DNA of 64,000 nt, from the NCBI GenBank assembly GCA_037965595.1, contig CP150183.1, forward strand, positions 620,001 to 684,000, read 5' to 3'. The position numbers and the translations under genes are program-made. Positions 34,163 to 42,665 of this stretch are shown piece after piece (within the stretch, counting starts at the first letter, position 1; every line of letters begins with the position of its first letter). The DNA is from Alkalihalobacillus sp. FSL W8-0930. Lineage in GTDB: Bacteria; Bacillota; Bacilli; Bacillales; Bacillaceae_D. The notes under the pieces are model-generated. The model was not told where the DNA came from, ran no database searches, and was given only the letters and a program-made list of their open reading frames with translations.

Positions 34163-34350
34163 GGGGATATATAGGGAAGTGAGCGGACGGTTAAGATTAG
34201 TGGCTACTTAAAAAGTTCCTCATAATGGTTTTATTTAGCCTGACCATATGTACAACACCAGAGAATAGTTGCCTTTTTCAACTAATTCATCTATAATTTT
34301 AAAAAAGTTGCTTTTGTCAACTAAATTGATGAATATAGGAGTTTTTAATC

Positions 34351-35295
34351 ATGTCAGAACCTAATCTTTCTACAATTGACGGAATTAGAAGATTCAATCG
34401 TTTTTACCTAAACTACCAGAGTTTACTCAATCAACATGTGTATGATAACACTTTAACTTTAACAGAGATAAGAATGTTATTCGAAATCAAAGACAAAAAT
34501 AAATGTACTGCAAAAGTGTTACAAGAAAAATTACAGTTAGATAAGGGTTATGTGAGTAGAGTATTAAAGAGTTTTGAAAATAAGAATATAATCTACAAGG
34601 AAAAATGCGAAAATGATAGCCGTGTTTTCTTTCTTCATTTGACACCAGTGGGTCATGATATGTACCAGCGTTTAGAAGTAAAAACGAATCAACAAGTAAT
34701 ACAACTTTTTAAACATATTAATTTGAGAGACCAACAAAAGCTTTTGGAATCAATGGTGACAATTGAAAATATATTAACCAAACAGCATCATGAAATTGAA
34801 TCGGTCGTTGCTATAAGAGATCATTATACAGATGATGATAAGGAGAAAATGATTGAAAAACAAAGAAGTTTCTATGCAGATAACTGTGGATTTAATGAAG
34901 AATTTTTAAAGTATCTCCATAGTACTTTTAAAGTAGATATTGAAAAGATATGGATTGCAGAAGTAGACGGAGAATTTGCTGGATGCATAGGTTTAGTCAA
35001 AGAAAATGATACAATAGCTCAATTAAGATGGTTCATTGTTGATACCTCTGTTCGTGGGAAAGGAGTAGGAACAAAATTAGTACAAACATTGCTTAGTTAT
35101 TGCCGAGACATGCAATATGAGAAAGTGTCTTTAGAAACAGTAAGTCAACTGAAGACGGCTCGGAATTTATATAATAAATTCGGATTTGAGTTAAAAAAAG
35201 CAAACCAACAATACATGTGGGGACAAGAACTTGTGAATGAGCAGTGGGAATTAGAGTTAGAAAATCATGAAAATCTTTTAAATACCATCATATAA
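34351..35295 (+). CDS. MarR-GNAT fusion: regulator and N-acetyltransferase
   Basis: The 314-residue protein has an N-terminal MarR-type winged helix (about 1-150, LTEIRMLFEI and LDKGYVSRVLKSFE) and a C-terminal GNAT domain (about 150-314) with the acetyl-CoA loop VRGKGVGTKLV. Such fusions are common in Bacillaceae and their ligands are mostly unknown. AGGAG-like AUAGGAG precedes the ATG. It is the first gene right of decayed attachment site 1. Confidence 0.88.
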   Translation: MSEPNLSTIDGIRRFNRFYLNYQSLLNQHVYDNTLTLTEIRMLFEIKDKNKCTAKVLQEKLQLDKGYVSRVLKSFENKNIIYKEKCENDSRVFFLHLTPVGHDMYQRLEVKTNQQVIQLFKHINLRDQQKLLESMVTIENILTKQHHEIESVVAIRDHYTDDDKEKMIEKQRSFYADNCGFNEEFLKYLHSTFKVDIEKIWIAEVDGEFAGCIGLVKENDTIAQLRWFIVDTSVRGKGVGTKLVQTLLSYCRDMQYEKVSLETVSQLKTARNLYNKFGFELKKANQQYMWGQELVNEQWELELENHENLLNTII

Positions 35296-35309
35296 CAATG
35301 ATGGTATTT
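35281..35309 (+). terminator. terminator of the MarR-GNAT gene
   Basis: AATACCATCAT and ATGATGGTATT form a stem around ATAACA and are followed by TAATTTT; the stem overlaps the stop codon. Confidence 0.65.
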
Positions 35310-35370
35310 AATTTTGGATTATATTAGTAGGTTTTGGGAACATAAAGCTTACCCTCTGTACATTGATATA

Positions 35371-35408
35371 GATAAGCCACTCGATATCCAATAGTGAGTG
35401 GCTTTTTG
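35371..35408. terminator. second terminator-like hairpin
   Basis: AAGCCACTC and GAGTGGCTT form a stem with a T-run on the plus side. It lies in the 246-base gap between two convergent genes. Confidence 0.65.
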
Positions 35409-35541
35409 TCTTATACATATTTGAAATACAATATAAGACCTGAGAAATGAATTACAATGAATATCTTTGAACTTAGATGCATTTTCTAAAATAGATCTAG
35501 ATTGCCTGTAAAAAGTCCATTGAGAAATACCTCATTCTCAT

Positions 35542-36156
35542 TTATATTTTAATCTTCTTGATTATAATTTCTGCAATGATCAAGTTAACTGTAAATGACA
35601 ACCATACAGCTAGGGTGTAAGCATGTCCATAATCGAATCCCAACGCATTATGAGAAATAGCTACGACAATATATATTGTCAAGTTAGCGTAAGTTAACAT
35701 AAAGCTTCGAATCATCCAATTTCTATGTTGACTGATTTGTTTCTTTATAATATAGAGATACCCATTGATTGTAGTCATTAGCCAAAGTGTGTTTAGAATA
35801 AGAAAACCTATAATACTAAGGAAGCCACCGTTGGCAAAGAAAGATACATAATATCCTGGTATCATGTTTAATAGTATTGAAAGAATATATATCCTGCCAT
35901 TCCAACGGTGAATGGTTGGTCTTTTGTTTCTTATTCGTTTTGATAATCCTAGTGGGCCCGTCATTAAAGCGACAACGGCTAAAATAATATGAATTTGTAT
36001 CATAATCTTCCAAAGGTTCACGTTGGACAAAGTAGCATCTTTATTTCCTAAAAAGGTTGTGAATTCTGGGTCAACTAGAAAGTTTTTTGATACTGTATGA
36101 AGAATCCACATAAAAGATATAACAGATAAGGTAATAATGATTGTTTTTCTCTTCAT
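35542..36156 (-). CDS. DUF2306-type membrane protein
   Basis: The 204-residue protein has six or so hydrophobic segments and conserved histidines (QIHIILAV, TIHRWNGRIY, SQHRNWMIRSF) as in the DUF2306 family of small membrane proteins. Histidine in membrane segments suggests a haem or metal role, but none is proved. It lies 28 bases after the DJ-1/PfpI gene on the same strand, so the two form an operon. Confidence 0.8.
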   Translation of the reverse strand: MKRKTIIITLSVISFMWILHTVSKNFLVDPEFTTFLGNKDATLSNVNLWKIMIQIHIILAVVALMTGPLGLSKRIRNKRPTIHRWNGRIYILSILLNMIPGYYVSFFANGGFLSIIGFLILNTLWLMTTINGYLYIIKKQISQHRNWMIRSFMLTYANLTIYIVVAISHNALGFDYGHAYTLAVWLSFTVNLIIAEIIIKKIKI

Positions 36157-36184
36157 ATATGAAAATCCCATCTATTCCGAATCA

Positions 36185-37192
36185 TTAAACTCGTTTTGCG
36201 ATAACCTTAGAAGAAATGAGTCCGGCTTTCGCTACTCCTTTTAATTGATTCTCTACTTTGTGTACCTCGAATTTTAGTTTTAACGACATTGGCTTTTTGA
36301 CTTTTTGTGTCCAAGTTATACTTTCTTTACTTACTTGAACATCTTCGAGAAGTGATACATTCGCTTTATCTGAACGGTCAGTGGCTGTACCAGTTAATAC
36401 TCCGTCTTTATTTATAAATGTATAGATAAGCTGCATTTTACCGACAGGTGTTGATATCGACACTTCCCAATCACCTAAAAGATCGTGTTGATCTAGATTT
36501 TCGGTTTTCTCTTCTTGATGAAAGACACTTTCTTCTTTTGGGGTCTCTGATAAAATTGGTTCGACTCCTTCATTTTTCCATACAGTACCTCTTTTTTCGT
36601 ATTGAAAGAATTGTTCAACTTCGTGTGCAATGCGTGGGCCAAGTTCTCGTTCAACTACATAAATCGCTAAATCCAATCCGGAAGTTACCCCAGCACCTGA
36701 TATGATATCTCCATCATCTACTACTCTTGCATTTATTGGAATGGCTCCAGTAGCAGATAATAAGTCCATTCCCATATAATGGGTAACGACATAACGACCT
36801 TCCAGTACTCCAGACATAGCCATAATTAATGAACCGCCACAAACAGATGTCACTAACATTTCGGGATCATTAATAGCTTCGATTATTTGTTCTCTCAGTC
36901 CTGTTTCAGAAGCTCTCTTTAATTTCATCGGAACAGAATCTGGATCATTTTCATTTACACTCCCAGAAGCACCAGGGATTAAAACGATACCTTTTTTTGA
37001 TAAATCCAGTTTATGGCTCACAGTGAGAGGATAATCGTTAATTCCACTTAACACGTGTTCTTTATCATCAGCTCCGACAAACTCAACCATGATATCCTCC
37101 GAAGTATACATTGCAGCTGCACTAAAAACTTCGTAGGGAGCAATGGCGTCTAATAAATCTACACCTTCAAACAAGACAATTTGAATATTCAT
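36185..37192 (-). CDS. DJ-1/PfpI family protein with a C-terminal lipocalin-like domain
   Basis: The 335-residue protein has an N-terminal DJ-1/PfpI domain (about 1-195) with the nucleophile in TSVCGGSLIMAMSG and a histidine-containing YVVTHYMGMDLL. This branch includes isonitrile hydratase-like proteins. A linker leads to an extra 100-residue C-terminal domain (LLGDWEVSISTPVGKMQL) of beta type. It follows a TetR gene on the same strand and has a TetR-type palindrome upstream, so it is probably the regulated gene. Confidence 0.82.
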   Translation of the reverse strand: MNIQIVLFEGVDLLDAIAPYEVFSAAAMYTSEDIMVEFVGADDKEHVLSGINDYPLTVSHKLDLSKKGIVLIPGASGSVNENDPDSVPMKLKRASETGLREQIIEAINDPEMLVTSVCGGSLIMAMSGVLEGRYVVTHYMGMDLLSATGAIPINARVVDDGDIISGAGVTSGLDLAIYVVERELGPRIAHEVEQFFQYEKRGTVWKNEGVEPILSETPKEESVFHQEEKTENLDQHDLLGDWEVSISTPVGKMQLIYTFINKDGVLTGTATDRSDKANVSLLEDVQVSKESITWTQKVKKPMSLKLKFEVHKVENQLKGVAKAGLISSKVIAKRV

Positions 37193-37220
37193 TATGGCAC
37201 CTCGTTAGTAGATAATTTTA

Positions 37221-37237
37221 GACCGAACCGTCCGGTC
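37221..37237. promoter_or_regulatory. probable TetR operator
   Basis: GACCG and CGGTC arms with a 7-base centre lie 29 bases before the DJ-1/PfpI gene and after the TetR gene. The GC-rich palindrome stands out in AT-rich DNA. Confidence 0.6.
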
Positions 37238-37288
37238 CGATTTGATTATAACAATATAACTACAGGTAATACAATGTTTTTATATTTT

Positions 37289-37882
37289 TTATTTTTTTGT
37301 GAAACCATTTAAAAGAACCTTCACATACTTTATGTTTGAATAAATGTGTTCATTATTTAACGTTAACCTGCTAGTCATTATGGCACCTTCCATTGAAGAT
37401 AGAATATAAGATGCTAGTGAATCAGGGTCTGTTTCCTGCAAAAATTCTCCACTATCTTTTCCTTCGCTAATAATTCCTGATACAAATTGAATCATTTCTT
37501 GAAAAGCCATCGACATGAGTTGTTTTAATTCAGGAAAAGTGGAGTCACTTTCAACAGCAGTATTAAGCAATGGACAACCTCCTTCAATTGGGGGATTGTG
37601 GACGGCATCTAAGTAAATTTCTGATAGTGCAATAATTTTTTTCGTTGCAGTGCTTTTTCCTTTAATCGCTTCTTTCATATACGACCAAATGATCAATCCT
37701 GCTTTCTCATAAGCAGCTAAAGCAATATCGTTTTTATTTTTAAATCTCCGATATATAGCTCCCTTAGGTAATGAAGTAATATCCATAATATCTTGAATGG
37801 ATGTTTGGTGAATTCCTTTCGTATTAAATAAAAATAACGACTGATCGAGAATTAAATTATACGTATCATCTTTTTTATTCAT
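37289..37882 (-). CDS. TetR/AcrR family repressor
   Basis: The 197-residue protein has an N-terminal helix-turn-helix (TSIQDIMDITSLPKGAIYRRFKN) and a ligand domain of the LmrA/YxaF type. The ATG at 37882 is chosen because GGAGG lies 8 bases upstream; the longer frame lacks one. It probably controls the DJ-1/PfpI-DUF2306 operon downstream of it. Confidence 0.87.
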   Translation of the reverse strand: MNKKDDTYNLILDQSLFLFNTKGIHQTSIQDIMDITSLPKGAIYRRFKNKNDIALAAYEKAGLIIWSYMKEAIKGKSTATKKIIALSEIYLDAVHNPPIEGGCPLLNTAVESDSTFPELKQLMSMAFQEMIQFVSGIISEGKDSGEFLQETDPDSLASYILSSMEGAIMTSRLTLNNEHIYSNIKYVKVLLNGFTKK

Positions 37883-38226
37883 AGTGATTGCCTCCAATTT
37901 AATAGTTTTCATTCTGTAGATCTGAATTTATCCATGCTTAATTCTAATCATTCAGTCTGATTGTTACAAGTATACAATAGTTAATCATTATATTAATCCT
38001 AATGAGATTAACAGAAAACGAATAAAATATGTGTATCTTAAATTGTTATTCGGGATTTATGAGTGGGGTACCAGTATAAAGGTTCTCCAATTGGCTAAGG
38101 ATAAGGGGATTTTAACTTCACCAAATCTTCACCACAATTTCTGAAAATGAATGATTTTATGTGAAATAGGTGTAAGTGGGTGTAAGTAGTATGCGTGATT
38201 GCAAGAGATAACACGTTTCCACGTCA

Positions 38227-38327
38227 TTGAGGGCTTAGTGAGATAAAAATCGTGGAGGTTTGACTCCTCTCAACAGTATATCAGAGTACAAGTACCAAGG
38301 CTTTAAGAGCTTTTGTACTTTTTTATG
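38227..38327 (+). repeat. decayed attachment site 2 (tRNA-Leu 3' end remnant)
   Basis: TTGAGGGCTTAGTGAG begins a degenerate copy of the tRNA-Leu 3' part with CGTGGAGGTTTGACTCCTCT, followed by a tRNA-type terminator (AGTACCAAGGCTTTAAGAGC). The 60 bases before it, with TGTAAGTGGGTGTAAGT and ACACGTTTCCA, recur before decayed site 3. The rest of the 580-base gap between 37912 and 38493 holds no gene. Confidence 0.82.
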
Positions 38328-38493
38328 ATAAAGTTTATTCGGTATTAAGAATAGTGAGAATACAAAGTCTAGTTTTATTTATAAAATTTCTATAAATAAT
38401 TACTAATAACCATAGACTAACACCTTACTATATATTAATATATTTCATTTGTTGAAGTATTTTACATAAAATTGAATATTATGGAGGATAATA

Positions 38494-39270
38494 ATGAAAA
38501 AGTATCTAGGAGCTTTGTTGGTGGCACTTGTAACAGCTATACCTATGGGGTATGCTAATGCTGAGGAGAATGACTCAGTAATAATAGTTAATAAGTTTGA
38601 TAATGAGATTGAAGTTAATTTTGAAGAAAATATTGATATTGATCAAATTACTGATTCAATGTTGCAGACAATCGTTGATCAAAGTGCAGACTTAAACGAT
38701 GAGAGCGACAGTGTTACGATCCATAGTATTGATGATGGCGATGAAGTTGATGAAGTTGATGAAGTTGATGAAGTTGATGAAGTTGATGAAGTTGATGAAG
38801 AATACTTTGACGAAATTAGTAACATTGATAACGATAATACTTTTAATTTAATGGCAGCAGCTACTTGGAATGTCACAAAAAAGGTTACAGGCTCTAAAGT
38901 AAATGGATATGCTAAAGAAATTATAAGTGTGCCAAGAGGAGCAACAACGACATTGACTTCTAGTTTTAGTATATCAAATAAGAGAACTGTTTCTATATCG
39001 GGTGGAGGCTCATTTCCTTCAGGGCTTAGTGGAAGTCTTACTTCAGGTATGGAAAGTACAAAAAGTAAAACAATTACTGTTAGTAGAAAATTTACTGGAC
39101 CAGACAAAAATTCAAAATTTAATACTACTATATACTATGTAACGCCTTTTCGTGACACTGGAACATGGTCAGCTTATAAAAGTAACAAGAAAAACAAGAA
39201 ATATACTGGTAGTTGGTCGCAACCTGCTAAAAGCGGAGCGTTTGTAGAGTGGTCTCAAAATTATAAATAA
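38494..39270 (+). CDS. secreted protein with an acidic DEV tandem repeat
   Basis: The 258-residue protein has a signal peptide (about residues 1-24, ending GYANAEE). An acidic region (about 25-110) contains six perfect Asp-Glu-Val repeats. The last 150 residues are rich in serine, threonine and lysine with probable beta strands (VSISGGGSFPSGLSG), ending in FVEWSQNYK. No family is recognised. GGAGG precedes the ATG. It forms a likely pair with the small membrane protein after it, within a segment flanked by two decayed attachment sites. Confidence 0.75.
   Translation: MKKYLGALLVALVTAIPMGYANAEENDSVIIVNKFDNEIEVNFEENIDIDQITDSMLQTIVDQSADLNDESDSVTIHSIDDGDEVDEVDEVDEVDEVDEVDEEYFDEISNIDNDNTFNLMAAATWNVTKKVTGSKVNGYAKEIISVPRGATTTLTSSFSISNKRTVSISGGGSFPSGLSGSLTSGMESTKSKTITVSRKFTGPDKNSKFNTTIYYVTPFRDTGTWSAYKSNKKNKKYTGSWSQPAKSGAFVEWSQNYK
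38740..38793 (+). repeat. six perfect 9-bp tandem repeats (GATGAAGTT)
   Basis: Six identical 9-base units, followed by a seventh (GATGAAGAA) with two changes, encode the Asp-Glu-Val run. Perfect copies suggest recent expansion by slippage, and copy number changes would keep the frame. Confidence 0.95.
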
Positions 39271-39287
39271 GATACGAGGGAAAATAA

Positions 39288-39518
39288 ATGAACTGGGGTA
39301 ACGTTCTTAAATTTGGTTTATTAGGTTTTTTTATTGGAGTAGGTATCAGTTTATTTATACCAACTGTATTTATTGATAATGTTCAAAGTGATCCATATAT
39401 CAGTGTTTTAGATCATTATCCTGTTGGAAAAGTCATTCTGAATATTGCAAGATATGGGGTTATTGGCTCATTTACGTTCATCTGCTTCACTCTTGCCTAT
39501 CAATTAAGAAAAAAATAA
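39288..39518 (+). CDS. small two-helix membrane protein
   Basis: The 76-residue product has two hydrophobic segments (about residues 8-28 and 52-70). It starts 18 bases after the secreted repeat protein with an ACGAGGG site. Function unknown; it could be a partner or immunity protein for its neighbour, but this is only by position. Confidence 0.65.
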   Translation: MNWGNVLKFGLLGFFIGVGISLFIPTVFIDNVQSDPYISVLDHYPVGKVILNIARYGVIGSFTFICFTLAYQLRKK

Positions 39519-39623
39519 AAAATCTAATTTGAACGTTATTTAAGTTATAATCTGAGATTCTCGTGGGCGCAAGTGAGTGCAAGTCGTATGCGTATTTACA
39601 GGAGATAGCACGTTTCCATGGAA

Positions 39624-39663
39624 TTGATGCCTTAGTGAGGCTTGTAGCCTCTTAACCGAATAC
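39624..39663 (+). repeat. decayed attachment site 3 (strongly degenerate)
   Basis: TTGATGCCTTAGTGAGG and CTCTTAACCG keep parts of the tRNA-Leu 3' end with an internal deletion. The preceding 60 bases match those before site 2 (GTGCAAGTCGTATGCGT, then AGCACGTTTCCA). The surrounding gap 39519-40023 has no credible gene. Confidence 0.65.
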
Positions 39664-39713
39664 TATAAGTACAGGGATTTTAAAAGCTAAGCATTGTTAA
39701 AGCAGTAGAATTA

Positions 39714-39751
39714 TAAAAAAAGGTCAAACTAATTAGCTTGACCTTTTTTCT
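39714..39751. terminator. bidirectional terminator-like hairpin
   Basis: AAAAAAGGTCAA and TTGACCTTTTTT form a perfect stem around ACTAATTAGC, in a gene-free gap between decayed site 3 and attR. Confidence 0.75.
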
Positions 39752-40023
39752 TAGATAGTTTGAATTGAACAGTTCCTCTAGAAAAACCATTAAACCTAAG
39801 GCATCAACTTAATGTGAATAGGCGTGTAGGAAATACTAAAAGTAGTCTATAAACACGTGCACGAATAACTCATTAATTGATAATATAATTGCTCATTTGT
39901 AATTGACAAAAGAGTCTCCATATTTACTCCATTAAAGAAAGAAATATTAATAAAGATATGGAATTAAAACAAAAAGATGTACCTATACAAAGGTTTTGTA
40001 ACTCTTATTACCCTTTCTCGTCA

Positions 40024-40224
40024 TTGAGGGCCTAGTGAGGTTAAACTCGTGGAGGTTCGAGTCCTCTCAACCGCATATAGGTGAAATCGAGTAGTAGCAA
40101 GGCTTTCGGAGCTTTGGTGCTATTTTTTTTGCGTTCTAAAACTGGAGAGTATCCAAAATTCTTTCCACATTCTTTCCACGCATGTTTTGGTGCATGAAAA
40201 CGAAAATCTGTAATGTTCGGTTTT
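40024..40224 (+). repeat. attR, right direct repeat of the integrated element
   Basis: This is the second copy of the 201-base repeat at 8658-8858, with four substitutions by eye and identical tRNA part (TTGAGGGCCTAGTGAGG to CTCTCAACCGCA). It defines the right end of a 31.4-kb island. The tRNA part is incomplete on its 5' side, so this copy is not a gene. Confidence 0.92.
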
Positions 40225-40237
40225 TGCATTCAGTACT

Positions 40238-40927
40238 TTGCATTTTTATATAGCACCAGATATGAGTCAACATTATTTACTTTGCTCAACAATTCCTAAG
40301 GATTATAATGTTCAAAAAGGTAAATGCTATTTTTTATGGGGTGAGATCTTGTATGTCTCTATTTATCAGTATAAGCGGTCTAGTTTAGATTCACTATTTA
40401 ACTTTCCAATTAAGACTTCTCAAAATAACTTTATTGAGCTTTCTTCTTATAGGAGTAATGATGTCTCTTCGGAGTATTATTATGACAATATGCTAACTAA
40501 GCTAATAGAATCTAGTAATGATAGTTATCCTATAAAGTTATATGTAGAGCTTTATCAGGAGATTGATGAGGAGCTTCTTAATAATAAGATTAACTTTATG
40601 GTCTTATGTGAGTCATATGAAAAAAAGCTCTACTGTTTAAATATCTGTAATCGAGATGAATTAAAGTCTTCATTAAAGTTTTTTTATCAATCAGGCATGG
40701 ATTCTTTGTTTAACACTATCACTAAGTCAGACCAAAAAGTTCATATTACAATTAAAAATCAAATTGTACTATTTGCGGACCAAGACCTCGAAATTCCATG
40801 TTTTAGCTTTACGCATGATTTACAAGGTCTAATATTATTTGGACAAGAAAAATGGACAAGTGAGGATTTTGTAAAGAAAGAACTACTTGGAGATAGTTTA
40901 GTAATAGAAGAAGTCGATATTCTTTAA
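40238..40927 (+). CDS. unknown protein next to attR, possibly 5'-truncated
   Basis: The 229-codon frame starts at TTG 40238, 14 bases after the attachment repeat, and no ribosome binding site precedes it. No family is recognised. The composition is ordinary for the region. Because it begins at the edge of the island, its true 5' end and promoter may have been lost on integration of an earlier element. Confidence 0.55.
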   Translation: MHFYIAPDMSQHYLLCSTIPKDYNVQKGKCYFLWGEILYVSIYQYKRSSLDSLFNFPIKTSQNNFIELSSYRSNDVSSEYYYDNMLTKLIESSNDSYPIKLYVELYQEIDEELLNNKINFMVLCESYEKKLYCLNICNRDELKSSLKFFYQSGMDSLFNTITKSDQKVHITIKNQIVLFADQDLEIPCFSFTHDLQGLILFGQEKWTSEDFVKKELLGDSLVIEEVDIL

Positions 40928-41177
40928 TAGAACAGTATGATTTAATGAGATTCATTAACCTAGTGAGTGATTTACTTGCTAGGTTTCTTTTAACCGTACC
41001 ATAAGGAAAAGTAGCTCTCTGCATGTATTAAGATGATTGAATTGATAAAAGAGGATTCTAGAAGCTGGAATGGATCATACCTTCAAGAGTATGGAGTAAG
41101 TCGGTTATGTTATGTTTTAATCATTAAATTACTATTTATAGTCTCTAAAGATGAGCTTTAGTGAATGGAGTGACACA

Positions 41178-41435
41178 ATGAAGAGCAATCTATTTAAACA
41201 ATTTTTTTTGACAATAGTATCTGCTATAATTACAACTTTTCTGTTAGCATTTATTTATGTTTTATTTACTCAGGTTTATAGATATTTCAATAACTCAAGC
41301 GAAACATCTGATATTATCTATGAATTTCTATTACTTAATATGTTAATAATTCCATTTGTAATTGGTTTGTTTATTATAATTTTTTTGGTTTACAAGATCC
41401 TCAACTGGTATGATACTCGGAACAAAAGCATATAA
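41178..41435 (+). CDS. small two-helix membrane protein
   Basis: The 85-residue product has two long hydrophobic segments (about residues 9-33 and 51-72). ATG at 41178 follows GGAG by 8 bases. Function unknown. The G/C-run inverted repeat lies 40 bases after its stop. Confidence 0.6.
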   Translation: MKSNLFKQFFLTIVSAIITTFLLAFIYVLFTQVYRYFNNSSETSDIIYEFLLLNMLIIPFVIGLFIIIFLVYKILNWYDTRNKSI

Positions 41436-41476
41436 ATTCTGAAAATCTTGAGGTTATAATCAATCAGATTATTGAA

Positions 41477-41502
41477 ACCCCCCTCTTATCTAATAGGGGG
41501 GA
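41477..41502 (+). other. oriT-like inverted repeat outside the ICE
   Basis: ACCCCCC and GGGGGGA arms around TCTTATCTAATA resemble the oriT repeat of the ICE at 14846. No T-run follows, so a standard terminator is less likely. No relaxase gene lies at its side. Confidence 0.4.
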
Positions 41503-41542
41503 TGTAATAATGTTAGATTACTAGAAAAGATAACTTCATTCT

Positions 41543-41737
41543 TTACTTCTTTGCAACAGCTCCATGTTGAATCAGTAAGATTGATGATGCTATTCCAATA
41601 AAGTTAAGTATGACTCCAATTGGTACAAGGATGAATACCAGTATTGTTGGTAAATCCATCAAGGAGGGAAGGATGCTAAGCGGCATACCAATTAATAAAG
41701 TGATTAAGACGTTTCTAAATAAATTCTGCTCCTTCAT
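41543..41737 (-). CDS. small two-helix membrane protein
   Basis: The 64-residue product has two hydrophobic segments (about residues 9-26 and 30-55). AAGGAG lies 10 bases before the ATG. Function unknown. Confidence 0.6.
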   Translation of the reverse strand: MKEQNLFRNVLITLLIGMPLSILPSLMDLPTILVFILVPIGVILNFIGIASSILLIQHGAVAKK

Positions 41738-41787
41738 TATGAGTAGCTCCTTAGATTAGTTATGAGTACGATTTAAAGCTAACGTAG

Positions 41788-41988
41788 CTATTCATTTTCT
41801 TTCTCAAATACTATAATTTCCACTATCCAAAAAACCACAATAATAATTATCATGCAAACTGAGAAAGTGGTACTAGAAAAGTTGAAAACATTCTTTGCAA
41901 TTAACAAAAGAATTAATAAAGGGAAAACAGTAAGAAATCTAAATTTTAATCTTTTTATAATGACCATGCCTTTCAATTTAACTTTCAC
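41788..41988 (-). CDS. small two-helix membrane protein
   Basis: The 66-residue product has a basic start and two hydrophobic segments (about residues 18-32 and 42-60). The ribosome binding site is weak and the start is uncertain. Function unknown. It lies upstream of the similar small gene at 41543 on the same strand. Confidence 0.5.
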   Translation of the reverse strand: MKVKLKGMVIIKRLKFRFLTVFPLLILLLIAKNVFNFSSTTFSVCMIIIIVVFWIVEIIVFEKENE

Positions 41989-42269
41989 TTTCTAATTATA
42001 TCAAAAAGATGAATTTATTAGAAGTTTTTAAACACATTACGAGATTTAAGGAAGTTCATAAGAATGTCGTCCATATTTTTTGTGAATTTTCCAAGCCAGA
42101 TCAGGTGTCCCATGTACCAGTTTATAACTAGTATATCCTTCTTCTATGTGAGAACAGTAACAAGATTAGCTACTGAGAACCTTGATATACTTTAATTGGG
42201 AATTTTAGATATTATTTAACTTGATCATGATATACTATATAAAAGTTACTTAAAGGGGAGTAAATAAAG

Positions 42270-42479
42270 ATGGCACCTAATAAAGAATTTAAAGTGCATA
42301 TTACTGCTGCTCTGATAGCGATGTATCCAATGCTCATTCTTTCAATCGCTACACTTATCTTTGCCTTAATTAATAGTGACCTTTGGTTATTTAGTTTTAT
42401 AGGAATCTTTTATTTCATGCTGTTTAGAGACATCGATCAAATAAGAGCAGCTCATCTAAAGAAATACTTACTTAACTAA
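42270..42479 (+). CDS. small two-helix membrane protein
   Basis: The 69-residue product has two hydrophobic segments (about residues 10-31 and 36-51) and a basic end. AAAGGGGAG precedes the ATG and a terminator (ACGACGTG/CACGTCGT plus T-run, to 42503) follows, so it is a single-gene unit. Function unknown. Confidence 0.65.
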   Translation: MAPNKEFKVHITAALIAMYPMLILSIATLIFALINSDLWLFSFIGIFYFMLFRDIDQIRAAHLKKYLLN

Positions 42480-42503
42480 CGACGTGGTCACGTCGTTTTT
42501 TTG
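42480..42503 (+). terminator. terminator of the small membrane gene
   Basis: ACGACGTG and CACGTCGT with a 2-3 base loop and seven T directly after the stop. Confidence 0.8.
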
Positions 42504-42631
42504 ATTGCCTGTTATGACCAAGAAGAATTTGCCGAGACAAAAGAGCTTAAGAAGGGGGATGCATAAGCAACTAGGGTTCTAATTTCACTAGGGACGAAAA
42601 TATAGCGTTGTAAAGAGTCCATAATCTAAAT

Positions 42632-42662
42632 AAAAAGCCCTCAATATAGGTTGAGAGCTTTG
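42632..42662 (-). terminator. terminator of the RDD gene
   Basis: On the minus strand AAAGCTCTCAACC and a GAGGGCTTT arm form a stem followed by TTTAT, right after the RDD-protein stop. Confidence 0.65.
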
Positions 42663-42665
42663 AGT

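Noticed and set aside
38740..38793. Tandem 9-bp repeats considered as part of a CRISPR or other array
   Set aside because: The units are contiguous without spacers and lie in frame inside a secreted protein gene.
8627..40224. Interpretation of the island as a prophage
   Set aside because: No capsid, portal, tail or terminase genes are present; the con genes, oriT and relaxase gene show an ICE.
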